A DNA stretch of 64,000 bases from Gammaproteobacteria bacterium. GTDB lineage: Bacteria > Pseudomonadota > Gammaproteobacteria > Coxiellales > Coxiellaceae. This document shows positions 49,024-57,076 of the stretch, piece by piece (positions within the stretch are counted from its first letter, which is position 1; every line of letters begins with the position of its first letter). The notes under the pieces were generated by a model. The model worked only from the letters and a program-made list of their open reading frames with translations, was not told the origin of the DNA and made no database searches. The DNA lies in contig JAHFRQ010000004.1 of NCBI GenBank assembly GCA_023266215.1, positions 34,428 through 98,427 on the forward strand, in the 5' to 3' direction. A program made the translations under genes and the position numbers.

Positions 49024-50756
49024 GCACAATTAATAATTTCAATGAGATGCTTTTTTTCATTAATCATATAGAAAAAAACAATTTATCGTTTGACCAAACG
49101 ATTAAAATGAGATTTTTGAGAAATTTTACAATTGAGCCTATTGAAATTTTTTTAAAATTCTACTTGTACAAATTAGATATTAAAGCGATTATTACTTATT
49201 CAGATTATGATGGTATTTTACAAGAAATTCTTGATTTAAATTCTCATCTCTATACTGAAAAACCTGAAATTATTGTTCTTTCTTTGTTTGATGATCCTAA
49301 TAGCAAGGACAATCAGGAAGCGACTCAGCATAATTTAAAAAATTTGTATCTTCAATTGGCAGAAAAAACAAATGCATTCATTTTAATGAATACCGTTATT
49401 CCGCCGTTTTATTCTTTTATCTCGTCTTTTTCCGAAGAGATAACTTTGCTTAATTCTTTTATTCGAGATTGGGCTTCTCAAAATACAAGACGATTTGTTT
49501 TGTTAGATTGGGAAAAATATATTCGAACCTTGGGTGAATCAGCAAGTATAGATTATCGATATTGGTATCTCAATAAAGCACCATTTAAAAAAGATTTTTT
49601 AAATTATTACGCAAGGGAAATATCCCAGGTTATTGCGGCAATAAAGGGAAAAGCAAAAAAGTGTCTTATTCTAGATTGTGACAATACATTATGGGGCGGC
49701 ATTATTGGAGAAGAAGGCATCAATGGCATTAAGCTCGATGATTATAACCATCCTGGAAAAATATTTTATGATTTTCAACGGTTTATTTTAACGCTGTACC
49801 AGCGTGGAATTATTTTAGCTTTGTGTAGCAAAAACAATGAAGAAGAAGTGTGGCAAGTATTTGAAAATCATCCTGCTTGCTTAATAAAAAGAGTACATAT
49901 TGCAGCGCATCGCATCAATTGGGAAGATAAAGCTACAAATATAGCAGAATTAGCAAGTGAGCTTAATGTCAGTCTAGATAGTTTTGTTTTTATTGATGAT
50001 AATGCAGCAGAATGTGATTTAGTTAAAAATATGCTGCCAGAAGTGACTGTTTTACAAGTACCCAAGGATCTCTGCACTTATCCACAATTTTTATTAAAAG
50101 AAGCCATTTTTAGCTTTTTATCCGTGAATATAGATGATGAAAAGCGCACAGTCAGATATCAGCAGGAAAAAAATAGAAAGCAATTTCAAACAAAGTTTGA
50201 CAATATAGAAGATTATTTTTGCGCACTTGATCTATCGGTTGATATTCACCTCTTAAGAGAAACGGAAATTGCTCGTGTTGCGCAATTAACACAAAAAACA
50301 AATCAATTTAATTTTAGTTTAATGCGCTTCACTGAAGCAGAAATTAATTTTTTCTACAGGTCAGGTACGAAAAAGATTTTTACAATCTCAGCAAAAGATC
50401 GTTATGGTGATTATGGGTTAACGGGTGTGCTGGCAGCAAAACAAATTGATGCTGCTGTCCAAATCGATTTAATGCTGCTAAGTTGTAGGGTTTTATCAAG
50501 AAGAATAGAATATGCTTTTATTTCTTATTGTTTAAAATATTTATATGATGAATTTAATCTTAATCGTTGTATAATTACTTTTTTTCCAACCAAAAAAAAT
50601 ACTCAAATTAAGACATTTCTTGATTCGATCGGGTCTATTTTTAAGGAAGAGAAAAATGGGTTTCATATTTATGAGCTGAATGGCGCGCCTAAAACGCCTA
50701 AGATTGATTTTATTAAAGTAAAATTGGAGAATGGCATAAATGAATACTGTAATTGA
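49020..50756 (+). CDS. FkbH-like HAD-superfamily protein
   Basis: A 578-residue protein with an N-terminal region of about 200 residues, a HAD-IIIC core with LDCDNTLWGG (nucleophile D219, acid D221) and SFVFIDDN near 320. A C-terminal FkbH-like region with QKTNQFN and DRYGDYG motifs follows. FkbH proteins load glycerate from 1,3-bisphosphoglycerate onto an ACP. The gene overlaps by 17 bases with an ACP, as expected for a donor-carrier pair. It may give a glyceryl or modified C3 acyl group for the glycan. That is inference. Confidence 0.85.
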   Translation: MSTINNFNEMLFFINHIEKNNLSFDQTIKMRFLRNFTIEPIEIFLKFYLYKLDIKAIITYSDYDGILQEILDLNSHLYTEKPEIIVLSLFDDPNSKDNQEATQHNLKNLYLQLAEKTNAFILMNTVIPPFYSFISSFSEEITLLNSFIRDWASQNTRRFVLLDWEKYIRTLGESASIDYRYWYLNKAPFKKDFLNYYAREISQVIAAIKGKAKKCLILDCDNTLWGGIIGEEGINGIKLDDYNHPGKIFYDFQRFILTLYQRGIILALCSKNNEEEVWQVFENHPACLIKRVHIAAHRINWEDKATNIAELASELNVSLDSFVFIDDNAAECDLVKNMLPEVTVLQVPKDLCTYPQFLLKEAIFSFLSVNIDDEKRTVRYQQEKNRKQFQTKFDNIEDYFCALDLSVDIHLLRETEIARVAQLTQKTNQFNFSLMRFTEAEINFFYRSGTKKIFTISAKDRYGDYGLTGVLAAKQIDAAVQIDLMLLSCRVLSRRIEYAFISYCLKYLYDEFNLNRCIITFFPTKKNTQIKTFLDSIGSIFKEEKNGFHIYELNGAPKTPKIDFIKVKLENGINEYCN

Positions 50757-50976
50757 TGATAAGGTTAAGAGTGTGCTTAGCAATGTGTTTGGAATTGATT
50801 GCGCTCTTATTACGGAAGAGACATCTCCAGATACAGTGGAAAAGTGGGACTCCTTGGGGCATATGAATTTAGTGTTTGCTCTTGAAGAAGAATTCAATAT
50901 TCAGTTTAATGAAACACAAATTATTGAGATGATGAACTACCCTTTAATTTTATGTGTTCTAAAAGAAATTATTTAA
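50740..50976 (+). CDS. Acyl carrier protein (copy 2)
   Basis: A 78-residue carrier protein with the phosphopantetheine serine S38 in KWDSLGHMNLVFALEEEF. It resembles the FkbH-partner ACPs more than fatty-acid AcpP. Its start lies 17 bases inside the FkbH gene, and the GNAT-like gene begins two bases after its stop. The three together form a likely loading-carrier-transfer unit. Confidence 0.85.
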   Translation: MNTVIDDKVKSVLSNVFGIDCALITEETSPDTVEKWDSLGHMNLVFALEEEFNIQFNETQIIEMMNYPLILCVLKEII

Positions 50977-50977
50977 T

Positions 50978-51832
50978 ATGCGTAATATTAAAGTAAAAAA
51001 TACAATGGCCACTGACTTTGAAAAAATATATCCATTGCTGCAAGAGTTTAATGCGCCGTATACAAAGGAAGAATGGAGTCGTATTTTTACTTACAAATGG
51101 GATGGCGTGAGGGACTATGTAGGATTTCATTTAGAAGACGATGATATGGTTGTTGGATATGTTGGACTAATTTTTTCATGTAGAAATAAGCAAAATCGTT
51201 CCTATCAGTTTTGCAATATTACTTCTCTAATTATTAAAAATAATTATAGAGCTGCAGCACTATTATTAATTAAAAAAATAACCAAAATTGAAAATACTAA
51301 TTTTATTGTATTAAGCCCTATCTATGAATCTTTTTGTCTTTTTAAAAAATTGGGATTTACTCCATTTGAAAATAAATATTTAATACTGCCGATGATATAT
51401 GGCATGTCTAAAACCGGTGTAAATGAAATTTTAATTTCATCTAGCAGATTAGATAAAGAAAATAGACGAATTGCTTCGGATCACGCTACTCATCAATGTA
51501 AGAATATATTAATAAATTGTAATGAATGTGATTGCTTTTTGATTTATAAAGTTATAGAGCAAAGTTACTTTGGATTTAATTTTAAAAAAATTCACCTATT
51601 GTATGTTAGTGATATCATATTATTTAATGATAATTTATTAGGCATTGTAAGAATTTTTAAAAATAAATTTGGCGTGCGAGCTGCTTTTTATTTAGATTGC
51701 AATTTTATTAATAGAAAGCATGCTTTACTTTTTATTAAACGAAAAACGTGCTTGCCAAGAATGCTAGAATTTAATCCGTTTAAAGAAAAAATAAGCTCAG
51801 ATAAACTGTATTCAGAAGCTATTTTGCTCTAA
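50978..51832 (+). CDS. GNAT-like putative acyltransferase (partner of ACP 2)
   Basis: A 284-residue protein whose first 140 residues look like a GNAT domain: a PLLQEFNAPYT start, a VGYVGLIFSCRNK strand, and a later YESFCLFKKLGF motif typical of GNAT C-termini. The remainder is not recognised. The DNA is AT-rich. It follows the FkbH and ACP genes almost without gap. The likely function is moving the ACP-bound acyl group to an amino sugar. Confidence 0.55.
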   Translation: MRNIKVKNTMATDFEKIYPLLQEFNAPYTKEEWSRIFTYKWDGVRDYVGFHLEDDDMVVGYVGLIFSCRNKQNRSYQFCNITSLIIKNNYRAAALLLIKKITKIENTNFIVLSPIYESFCLFKKLGFTPFENKYLILPMIYGMSKTGVNEILISSSRLDKENRRIASDHATHQCKNILINCNECDCFLIYKVIEQSYFGFNFKKIHLLYVSDIILFNDNLLGIVRIFKNKFGVRAAFYLDCNFINRKHALLFIKRKTCLPRMLEFNPFKEKISSDKLYSEAILL

Positions 51833-51836
51833 TCTC

Positions 51837-51844
51837 AAGGAGAG
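51837..51844 (+). promoter_or_regulatory. Consensus ribosome-binding site for GTG-start CMAH-like gene
   Basis: AAGGAGAG ends four bases before the GTG at 51849. It supports a GTG start for a gene that would otherwise appear to begin later, and it suggests independent strong translation here. Confidence 0.7.
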
Positions 51845-51848
51845 AAAA

Positions 51849-53276
51849 GTGGAATTTAAGGTTTTATCACACGCGGGACTACTGGTTCAAAACCAAAATC
51901 ATTCATTGATTTGCGACCCATGGTTAGTTGGTTCCTGTTATTGGCGCTCCTGGTGGAATTATCCGCCCGTTTCAGAAGAATTAATTGCGTCTTTAAATCC
52001 GGATTTTATTTATTTGACACACATTCACTGGGATCATTTCCAAGGCCCCTCATTACGGCGCCTTGGAAAAGATAAAACAATTCTTGTTCCAAAAGGAAAC
52101 TATGATCGCATTGTAAGAGATTTGCATAATATGGGATTTCATCATGTTATTGAGCTTTCGCATGGTAAAACTTTTCAGATTAATGAAAAATTCAAAATTA
52201 CATCATATCAATTTGGATTTTTTCTTGACAGTGCTTTGCTAATAGAAGTTGATAATCATGTTTTATTAAATTTAAACGACTCAAAACACATGGGCGGAAC
52301 ACTAAAACAAATTATTGACAATCATCCTCCTGTTGATTTTGTTTTTCGCAGCCATAGCTCTGCTAATTCGCGGTTGTGTTATGAAATAATCAATCATCCC
52401 GAAATGCCAGTGGATGATATTAATTCCTACATTGAAAATTTTGCGCTTACGGCGCGTGCAACAGGGGCAAAATATGCTATTCCATTCGCAAGTAATCATT
52501 GCCATCTTCATCCTGATGTAGTCAGATTTAATAAACTAGTTCAGACTCCAAGATTAGTTGAGCAATACTTTAAATTACAGCACATTGATTCACCAGAAGT
52601 TAAAGTGATGTTATCAGGCGATTCATTTTCGAGTGAATCTGGTTTTCATATCGATCCATATGATTGGTTTGAAAACAGAGATGAAAAAATTCAGCTGTAC
52701 CTTAAAGAAAACAATGAAAAACTAGAAAAACAAGCAGAAAAAGAAACGCGAGTGGGTGTTAATATAGATCAGCTGAAAGATTTTTTTAGAAAATTTTCAT
52801 CAAAAATCACATTTGTAATAAAGTTAGCTTTTAAAAAAAATCCGATTGTTTGGGTTTTAGCACAAGGGGATGCAAAATATTATTACGAAGTTAATTTATA
52901 TGATGGTAAAGTTAGGGTATTAACCTCGATTAATGATTTCGACAACCCAATACAGGTTCACACCACTGCATTTTTAATGCGGCAGTGTATTGCCCAGTTA
53001 CTTTTTTCTCATCTGCCCATTAGCAAGCGAGTCACCTATCGTGCAACAAAAAATAAAGTAAAATACATTAAAAGAATGAATTTATTATTCAATCTATATG
53101 AGCACGATATGTTGCCATTACGGCGCATATTGACATGGCGCAGCATAAAGGCATGGAGTTTGCGCTGGCGTGAGATTTGGTTGTATGCTTGCTTGACGAA
53201 GGATTTACTTTTTCATAAAAAATTATCTTTTTCAAAGTATCTGATAGATTTTAAAAAGCAGGCTTGCGAGAATTGA
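51849..53276 (+). CDS. Metallo-beta-lactamase-fold protein, CMP-Neu5Ac hydroxylase (CMAH)-like without Rieske domain
   Basis: A 475-residue protein whose first 250 residues match the catalytic metallo-hydrolase part of CMAH. It has CDPWLVGSCYWRSWWNYPP near residues 22-40, the motif H58-x-H60-x-D62-H63, and FRSHSSANSR near 171. CMAH oxidises the N-acetyl of CMP-Neu5Ac to glycolyl with the help of a Rieske domain; no such domain is present here. The C-terminal 200 residues are not recognised. Next to legI it could modify the N-acyl group of the nonulosonic acid, or act as a hydrolase. It starts with GTG. Confidence 0.7.
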   Translation: MEFKVLSHAGLLVQNQNHSLICDPWLVGSCYWRSWWNYPPVSEELIASLNPDFIYLTHIHWDHFQGPSLRRLGKDKTILVPKGNYDRIVRDLHNMGFHHVIELSHGKTFQINEKFKITSYQFGFFLDSALLIEVDNHVLLNLNDSKHMGGTLKQIIDNHPPVDFVFRSHSSANSRLCYEIINHPEMPVDDINSYIENFALTARATGAKYAIPFASNHCHLHPDVVRFNKLVQTPRLVEQYFKLQHIDSPEVKVMLSGDSFSSESGFHIDPYDWFENRDEKIQLYLKENNEKLEKQAEKETRVGVNIDQLKDFFRKFSSKITFVIKLAFKKNPIVWVLAQGDAKYYYEVNLYDGKVRVLTSINDFDNPIQVHTTAFLMRQCIAQLLFSHLPISKRVTYRATKNKVKYIKRMNLLFNLYEHDMLPLRRILTWRSIKAWSLRWREIWLYACLTKDLLFHKKLSFSKYLIDFKKQACEN

Positions 53277-53283
53277 GGTTGAT

Positions 53284-54369
53284 ATGATGCAACAGAAGAA
53301 AGTAAAAATTATTACCGAAGCCGGTGTGAATCATAATGGCAATATTGATTTAGCATTGCAATTAATTGATGTGGCAGCTGATGCTGGCGCTGACGCAGTG
53401 AAATTTCAAACTTTCAGTGCAGCACAGCTGGTTTCTTTATCAGCACCTAAAGCAGCCTATCAAAAGCGCACAACGGATAGCGCTGAATCTCAATATGACA
53501 TGCTTAAAAAATTGGAGCTCAGCTTTGAGCATCATTTTATTTTAAAAGCCCATTGCGAGAAGAAAAATATAGATTTTTTATCAACTCCATTTGATGCAAT
53601 TAGCGCTGATTTTTTATTAAACCAATTAAAATTAAAAACTATAAAGATCGCTTCAGGTGAAATTGCAACAGCGCCTTTGTTATTACAGATTGCAAAACAA
53701 GATGTTAATATTATTTTATCAACCGGCATGAGTTCATTGGGTGATATTGAACAAGCGTTAGCTGTGATTGCCTTTGGATTGATTCAGTCAGCTGAAAAAC
53801 CCTCTATTTTGGCCTTTATGAAGGCTTATTACTCGTCCGAAGGTCAGGCAAAATTAAAAGAAAAGGTCACCTTGTTGCATTGCACCTCTGATTATCCCGC
53901 GAGCTTTGATCATATTAATTTGAAGGCGATGAATACGCTGCGATCAGCTTTTGGATTACCGGTTGGTTATTCGGATCACTCGATGGGTATTGCTGTTCCT
54001 GTTGCGGCTGTGGCATTAGGTGCAACGGTGATTGAAAAGCATTTCACATTAAGTCGTGATTTGCCGGGTCCAGATCAACATGCCTCATTAGAGCCGGTTG
54101 AATTAAAAAATATGGTGAAATCAATCAGAGAAGTTGAATTAGCACTCGGAAATCATTTGAAAATCCCAACCTCGTCTGAGCTTGAAACAAAATTAATTGC
54201 GCGAAAAAGTTTGGTGGCAACGAGATTGATTCAGAAAAATGAGGCACTGACAGAAAATAATATCAACATGCAACGTCCCGGCAATGGGGTGCCGCCCATT
54301 CATTACTGGGATTATTTAGAAAAAGTTGCTTCAAAAAATTATGAAATAGGTGAATTAATTAATGAATAA
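53284..54369 (+). CDS. legI: Nonulosonic acid synthase, LegI/NeuB
   Basis: A 361-residue PEP-dependent synthase. The barrel has TEAGVNHNG near 11-19, VKFQTF, STGMSSLGD, LLHCTSDYPAS, the GYSDH metal ligand and EKHFTLSRDLPGPDQHASLEP. The C-terminal SAF domain (about residues 300-361) is complete, with KSLVATRLI and QRPGNGVPP. It condenses the LegG product with PEP to give the legionaminic-type acid. The neuD-like gene overlaps its end by eight bases. Length and motifs are standard, unlike the shorter NeuB-like protein at 19974. Confidence 0.92.
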   Translation: MMQQKKVKIITEAGVNHNGNIDLALQLIDVAADAGADAVKFQTFSAAQLVSLSAPKAAYQKRTTDSAESQYDMLKKLELSFEHHFILKAHCEKKNIDFLSTPFDAISADFLLNQLKLKTIKIASGEIATAPLLLQIAKQDVNIILSTGMSSLGDIEQALAVIAFGLIQSAEKPSILAFMKAYYSSEGQAKLKEKVTLLHCTSDYPASFDHINLKAMNTLRSAFGLPVGYSDHSMGIAVPVAAVALGATVIEKHFTLSRDLPGPDQHASLEPVELKNMVKSIREVELALGNHLKIPTSSELETKLIARKSLVATRLIQKNEALTENNINMQRPGNGVPPIHYWDYLEKVASKNYEIGELINE

Positions 54370-54997
54370 ACCTATTTTTGTTATTTCTGCGGGCGGGCAT
54401 GCCAAAGTTTTATTGGAATGCCTGTTCGCATTAGGAAATGTCACTGTTTCTGCCATGATTGAGACAGATAAAAGTAAGATTGGGCAAAAAATGCTGGGTA
54501 TTGAGATTATTTCACAAAATCTTTTTCTTAAAAACCACTTACCTTCCGACGTAATATTAGTTAATGGCTTGGGCTCAGTTAAAAATCCCACTGCACGTGA
54601 AAAAATTTTTATATTTTTTAAGAAATTAGGCTATGATTTTTTAACCTTGATTCACCCGACCGCTTATATTGCACGAAATGTGATTTTGGGTGAGGGCTGT
54701 CAAATACTAACGCGCACTGTTTTACAGATAGGCAGTCAATTAGGCGACAACGTGATTGTAAATACGAACGCCACGGTTGATCATGACTGTGTTATTGCTT
54801 ATCATTCACACATCGCACCTGGCGCAACGCTATGCGGTGATATTTCAATTGGAAAGACCTGTCATATTGGCGCAAAAGCCACTATTTTGCAGGGGATTCA
54901 AGTTGGAAATAATTGTTTAGTTGCAGCGGGCGCTGTTGTGATATCTAATGTGCTTGAAAATAGTTGTGTTGCAGGCGTTCCTGCAAAGTTGATGTAA
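54362..54997 (+). CDS. NeuD/LegH/PglD-family acetyltransferase
   Basis: A 211-residue left-handed beta-helix acyltransferase of the NeuD family. The N-terminal nucleotide-sugar-binding part starts with ISAGGHAKVLLE. Hexapeptide repeats run from about residue 100, including NATVDHDCVIAYHSHIAPGATLCG with the catalytic His, and end with SCVAGVPAKLM. It probably acetylates the 4-amino group made by LegC (LegH/PglD role) or O-acetylates the acid (NeuD role). It follows legI with an eight-base overlap. Confidence 0.82.
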   Translation: MNKPIFVISAGGHAKVLLECLFALGNVTVSAMIETDKSKIGQKMLGIEIISQNLFLKNHLPSDVILVNGLGSVKNPTAREKIFIFFKKLGYDFLTLIHPTAYIARNVILGEGCQILTRTVLQIGSQLGDNVIVNTNATVDHDCVIAYHSHIAPGATLCGDISIGKTCHIGAKATILQGIQVGNNCLVAAGAVVISNVLENSCVAGVPAKLM

Positions 54998-55017
54998 GAT
55001 TATTAAATGGAATTGAC

Positions 55018-56091
55018 ATGACGATCAACAATGCTTGGACGCGCGTTTTAATTTTACCAGATCATACCGTTATTTCCGCCATTGAAAAACTAGATAAAGA
55101 AGCGCTGCGTGTACTATTAGTTGTAGATTCTAACCAATATTTATTGGGCGTTATTACAGATGGTGATATTAGGCGGCATTTATTAAAGCGCGGAAGTTTG
55201 GACGCCCCAGTTTCTGACATTATGAATAAAAACCCCAAAACAGCGCTTGAAACAGACACCAAAGATCAATTATTAATTAAAATGCAAAATTTAAATATTT
55301 TGCATTTGCCTCTTATTAACTCAGAAAATAAAGTAGTGGGTCTTGAAACACTGAATCACCTGACGAAAATTAAAAAAAGAAATAATTGGGTAATATTAAT
55401 GGCAGGCGGATTGGGAACGCGCCTACATCCATTGACTTTAGATTTTCCTAAGCCACTGGTTAAAATTGGTAACAAGCCTATTTTAGAAATCTTACTTGAA
55501 AATTTTATCAAAAACGGCTTTTATCATTTTTATATCTCAGTTAATTACAAAGCAACATTAATTCAAGAATATTTTGGCAACGGCGAAAAATGGGGTGTTT
55601 CTATTCACTATTTAGAGGAAGACAAAGCGTTAGGAACAGTGGGTAGCTTAAATTTATTGCCCGCGATGCCAACACAACCTTTTATTGTAGCCAACGCTGA
55701 TATTATGACGAATTTGAATTTTGATCAGATTTTAGAATTTCATCAATTCAATATTCATCAACCCATTGCGACTGTTTGCGTGCGGCAATATGAAAATACT
55801 ATTCCGTACGGCGTTGTTAATATTGATCAGCATCAGCATAATTTAATTAATATCGAAGAAAAACCAACGCATTCTTATTTTGTCAATGCAGGAATTTATG
55901 TATTAAATCCAGCAGTATTAAATTATTTCCCGCAAAAAAGTATCTATTATGATATGCCAACATTATTATCGGAGCTAGTTAAAAAGAAAAAATTTGTCGC
56001 GACGTTTCCGATTCGAGAATATTGGCTAGATGTAGGTTCTCATGAAAGCTTGGGGCAAGCAGTGGGTGATTACGAGAAGGTTTTTGTGTGA
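55018..56091 (+). CDS. ptmE: Nucleotidyltransferase with N-terminal CBS pair, PtmE-like
   Basis: A 357-residue protein with a CBS-domain pair (about residues 10-118) followed by an NTP-transferase with GGLGTRLHPLT at 130-140 and LVKIGNKPIL. This architecture matches PtmE, a glucosamine-1-phosphate guanylyltransferase that opens the GDP-linked legionaminic pathway in Campylobacter. The ATG at 55018 with GGAA upstream is preferred over the in-frame TTG at 54964, which would overlap the neuD-like gene. A GDP-sugar route is therefore possible. A LegB-type 4,6-dehydratase is not recognised in the window. Confidence 0.82.
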   Translation: MTINNAWTRVLILPDHTVISAIEKLDKEALRVLLVVDSNQYLLGVITDGDIRRHLLKRGSLDAPVSDIMNKNPKTALETDTKDQLLIKMQNLNILHLPLINSENKVVGLETLNHLTKIKKRNNWVILMAGGLGTRLHPLTLDFPKPLVKIGNKPILEILLENFIKNGFYHFYISVNYKATLIQEYFGNGEKWGVSIHYLEEDKALGTVGSLNLLPAMPTQPFIVANADIMTNLNFDQILEFHQFNIHQPIATVCVRQYENTIPYGVVNIDQHQHNLINIEEKPTHSYFVNAGIYVLNPAVLNYFPQKSIYYDMPTLLSELVKKKKFVATFPIREYWLDVGSHESLGQAVGDYEKVFV

Positions 56092-57059
56092 AGACAGCAG
56101 AAAGTATTTATTTTATGAAACTAGAAACCAACAGAAAAAGTTGGGAGCATTACTTTAAACAAGCTACGTTTGCGAATTTGCTGCAATCGTGGAGTTACGG
56201 CGATGCCAAAGCACAGGCGGATGGTTATATTGTTCACCGTGGTGTTATTTTAAAGAATGGTTTTCCCGTTGCGTTGTGTCAATGGTTGGAAAAATCAGCA
56301 TTAAGATTTATTAAAATTATTCGAATTAATCGCGGCCCAATTTGGCTCAATAGTGAGCCTGATGTTTCAGAGAAATTATATATCCATCAATTTTTGGAAA
56401 AATACTTTAGTATTTGCAAGGGAAATTTTTTGTTTATTGCTCCTGCGCTGGAAAATAATAATGAGAATAAAGCGATCTTAAAAAAGTTAGGATACAAAAA
56501 AAGAAAAAAATTTATCCCATGGAAATCAGCATTGGTCAATTTGACTAAAACGCCAGAAGAATTAAGGGCTGCGTTACAATCTAGGCTACGCAATTATTTA
56601 AAGCGCGCTGAAAATGAAAATCATATTTTTGAGTATTCAACGAAGAAGGAAGATTTTGTAAATCTTATTACGCGTTATGTTCAATTACAAAAAGAGAAAA
56701 AATTCACTGGCGTTTCTGTTGAGTATATTAAATCATTATATAATTCAGATCAGCATGATAAAAATGCTTTTATTGTACGCACCAAAGATATTAATGGTCA
56801 GCTAATGGCTGAGAAATTTTTAGTTATTCATGGAAATCAGTGCACTCCTCTTATTGCGTGGACGAGTCATGATGGATTAAAATGTCATGCAATGCATTTT
56901 TTGATGTGGAAGACATTGTTATATTTGAAAGATCGAGGCGTAACTTATTTCGATGTTGGGGGATATAATGAGGAAGAGCACGCATCGGTGAGTCAATTTA
57001 AAAAAGGGTTTGGAGGTCAGGAGTATAGCCTCATAGGCGAATATCGTGGATTTTTTTAA
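56088..57059 (+). CDS. FemAB/GNAT-fold aminoacyl- or acyltransferase
   Basis: A 323-residue protein resembling the FemAB-like acyltransferase-6 group. It has LLQSWSYGDAKA near residue 29, RGPIWLN, LQSRLRNYLKRAE near 162 and a C-terminal VTYFDVGGYNEEEHASVSQFKKGFGG. Such proteins use aminoacyl-tRNA or acyl-CoA to acylate amines, in peptidoglycan or on other acceptors. The GTG start overlaps the upstream stop (GTGA). In this locus it may add an amino-acid or acyl group to an amino sugar. Confidence 0.72.
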   Translation: MKTAESIYFMKLETNRKSWEHYFKQATFANLLQSWSYGDAKAQADGYIVHRGVILKNGFPVALCQWLEKSALRFIKIIRINRGPIWLNSEPDVSEKLYIHQFLEKYFSICKGNFLFIAPALENNNENKAILKKLGYKKRKKFIPWKSALVNLTKTPEELRAALQSRLRNYLKRAENENHIFEYSTKKEDFVNLITRYVQLQKEKKFTGVSVEYIKSLYNSDQHDKNAFIVRTKDINGQLMAEKFLVIHGNQCTPLIAWTSHDGLKCHAMHFLMWKTLLYLKDRGVTYFDVGGYNEEEHASVSQFKKGFGGQEYSLIGEYRGFF

Positions 57060-57076
57060 TATTGGGAAAAATTGCA

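Noticed and set aside
54964..55017. TTG start upstream of the PtmE-like gene
   Set aside because: The extra residues do not belong to the CBS domain and overlap the neuD-like gene; the ATG at 55018 has its own ribosome-binding site.
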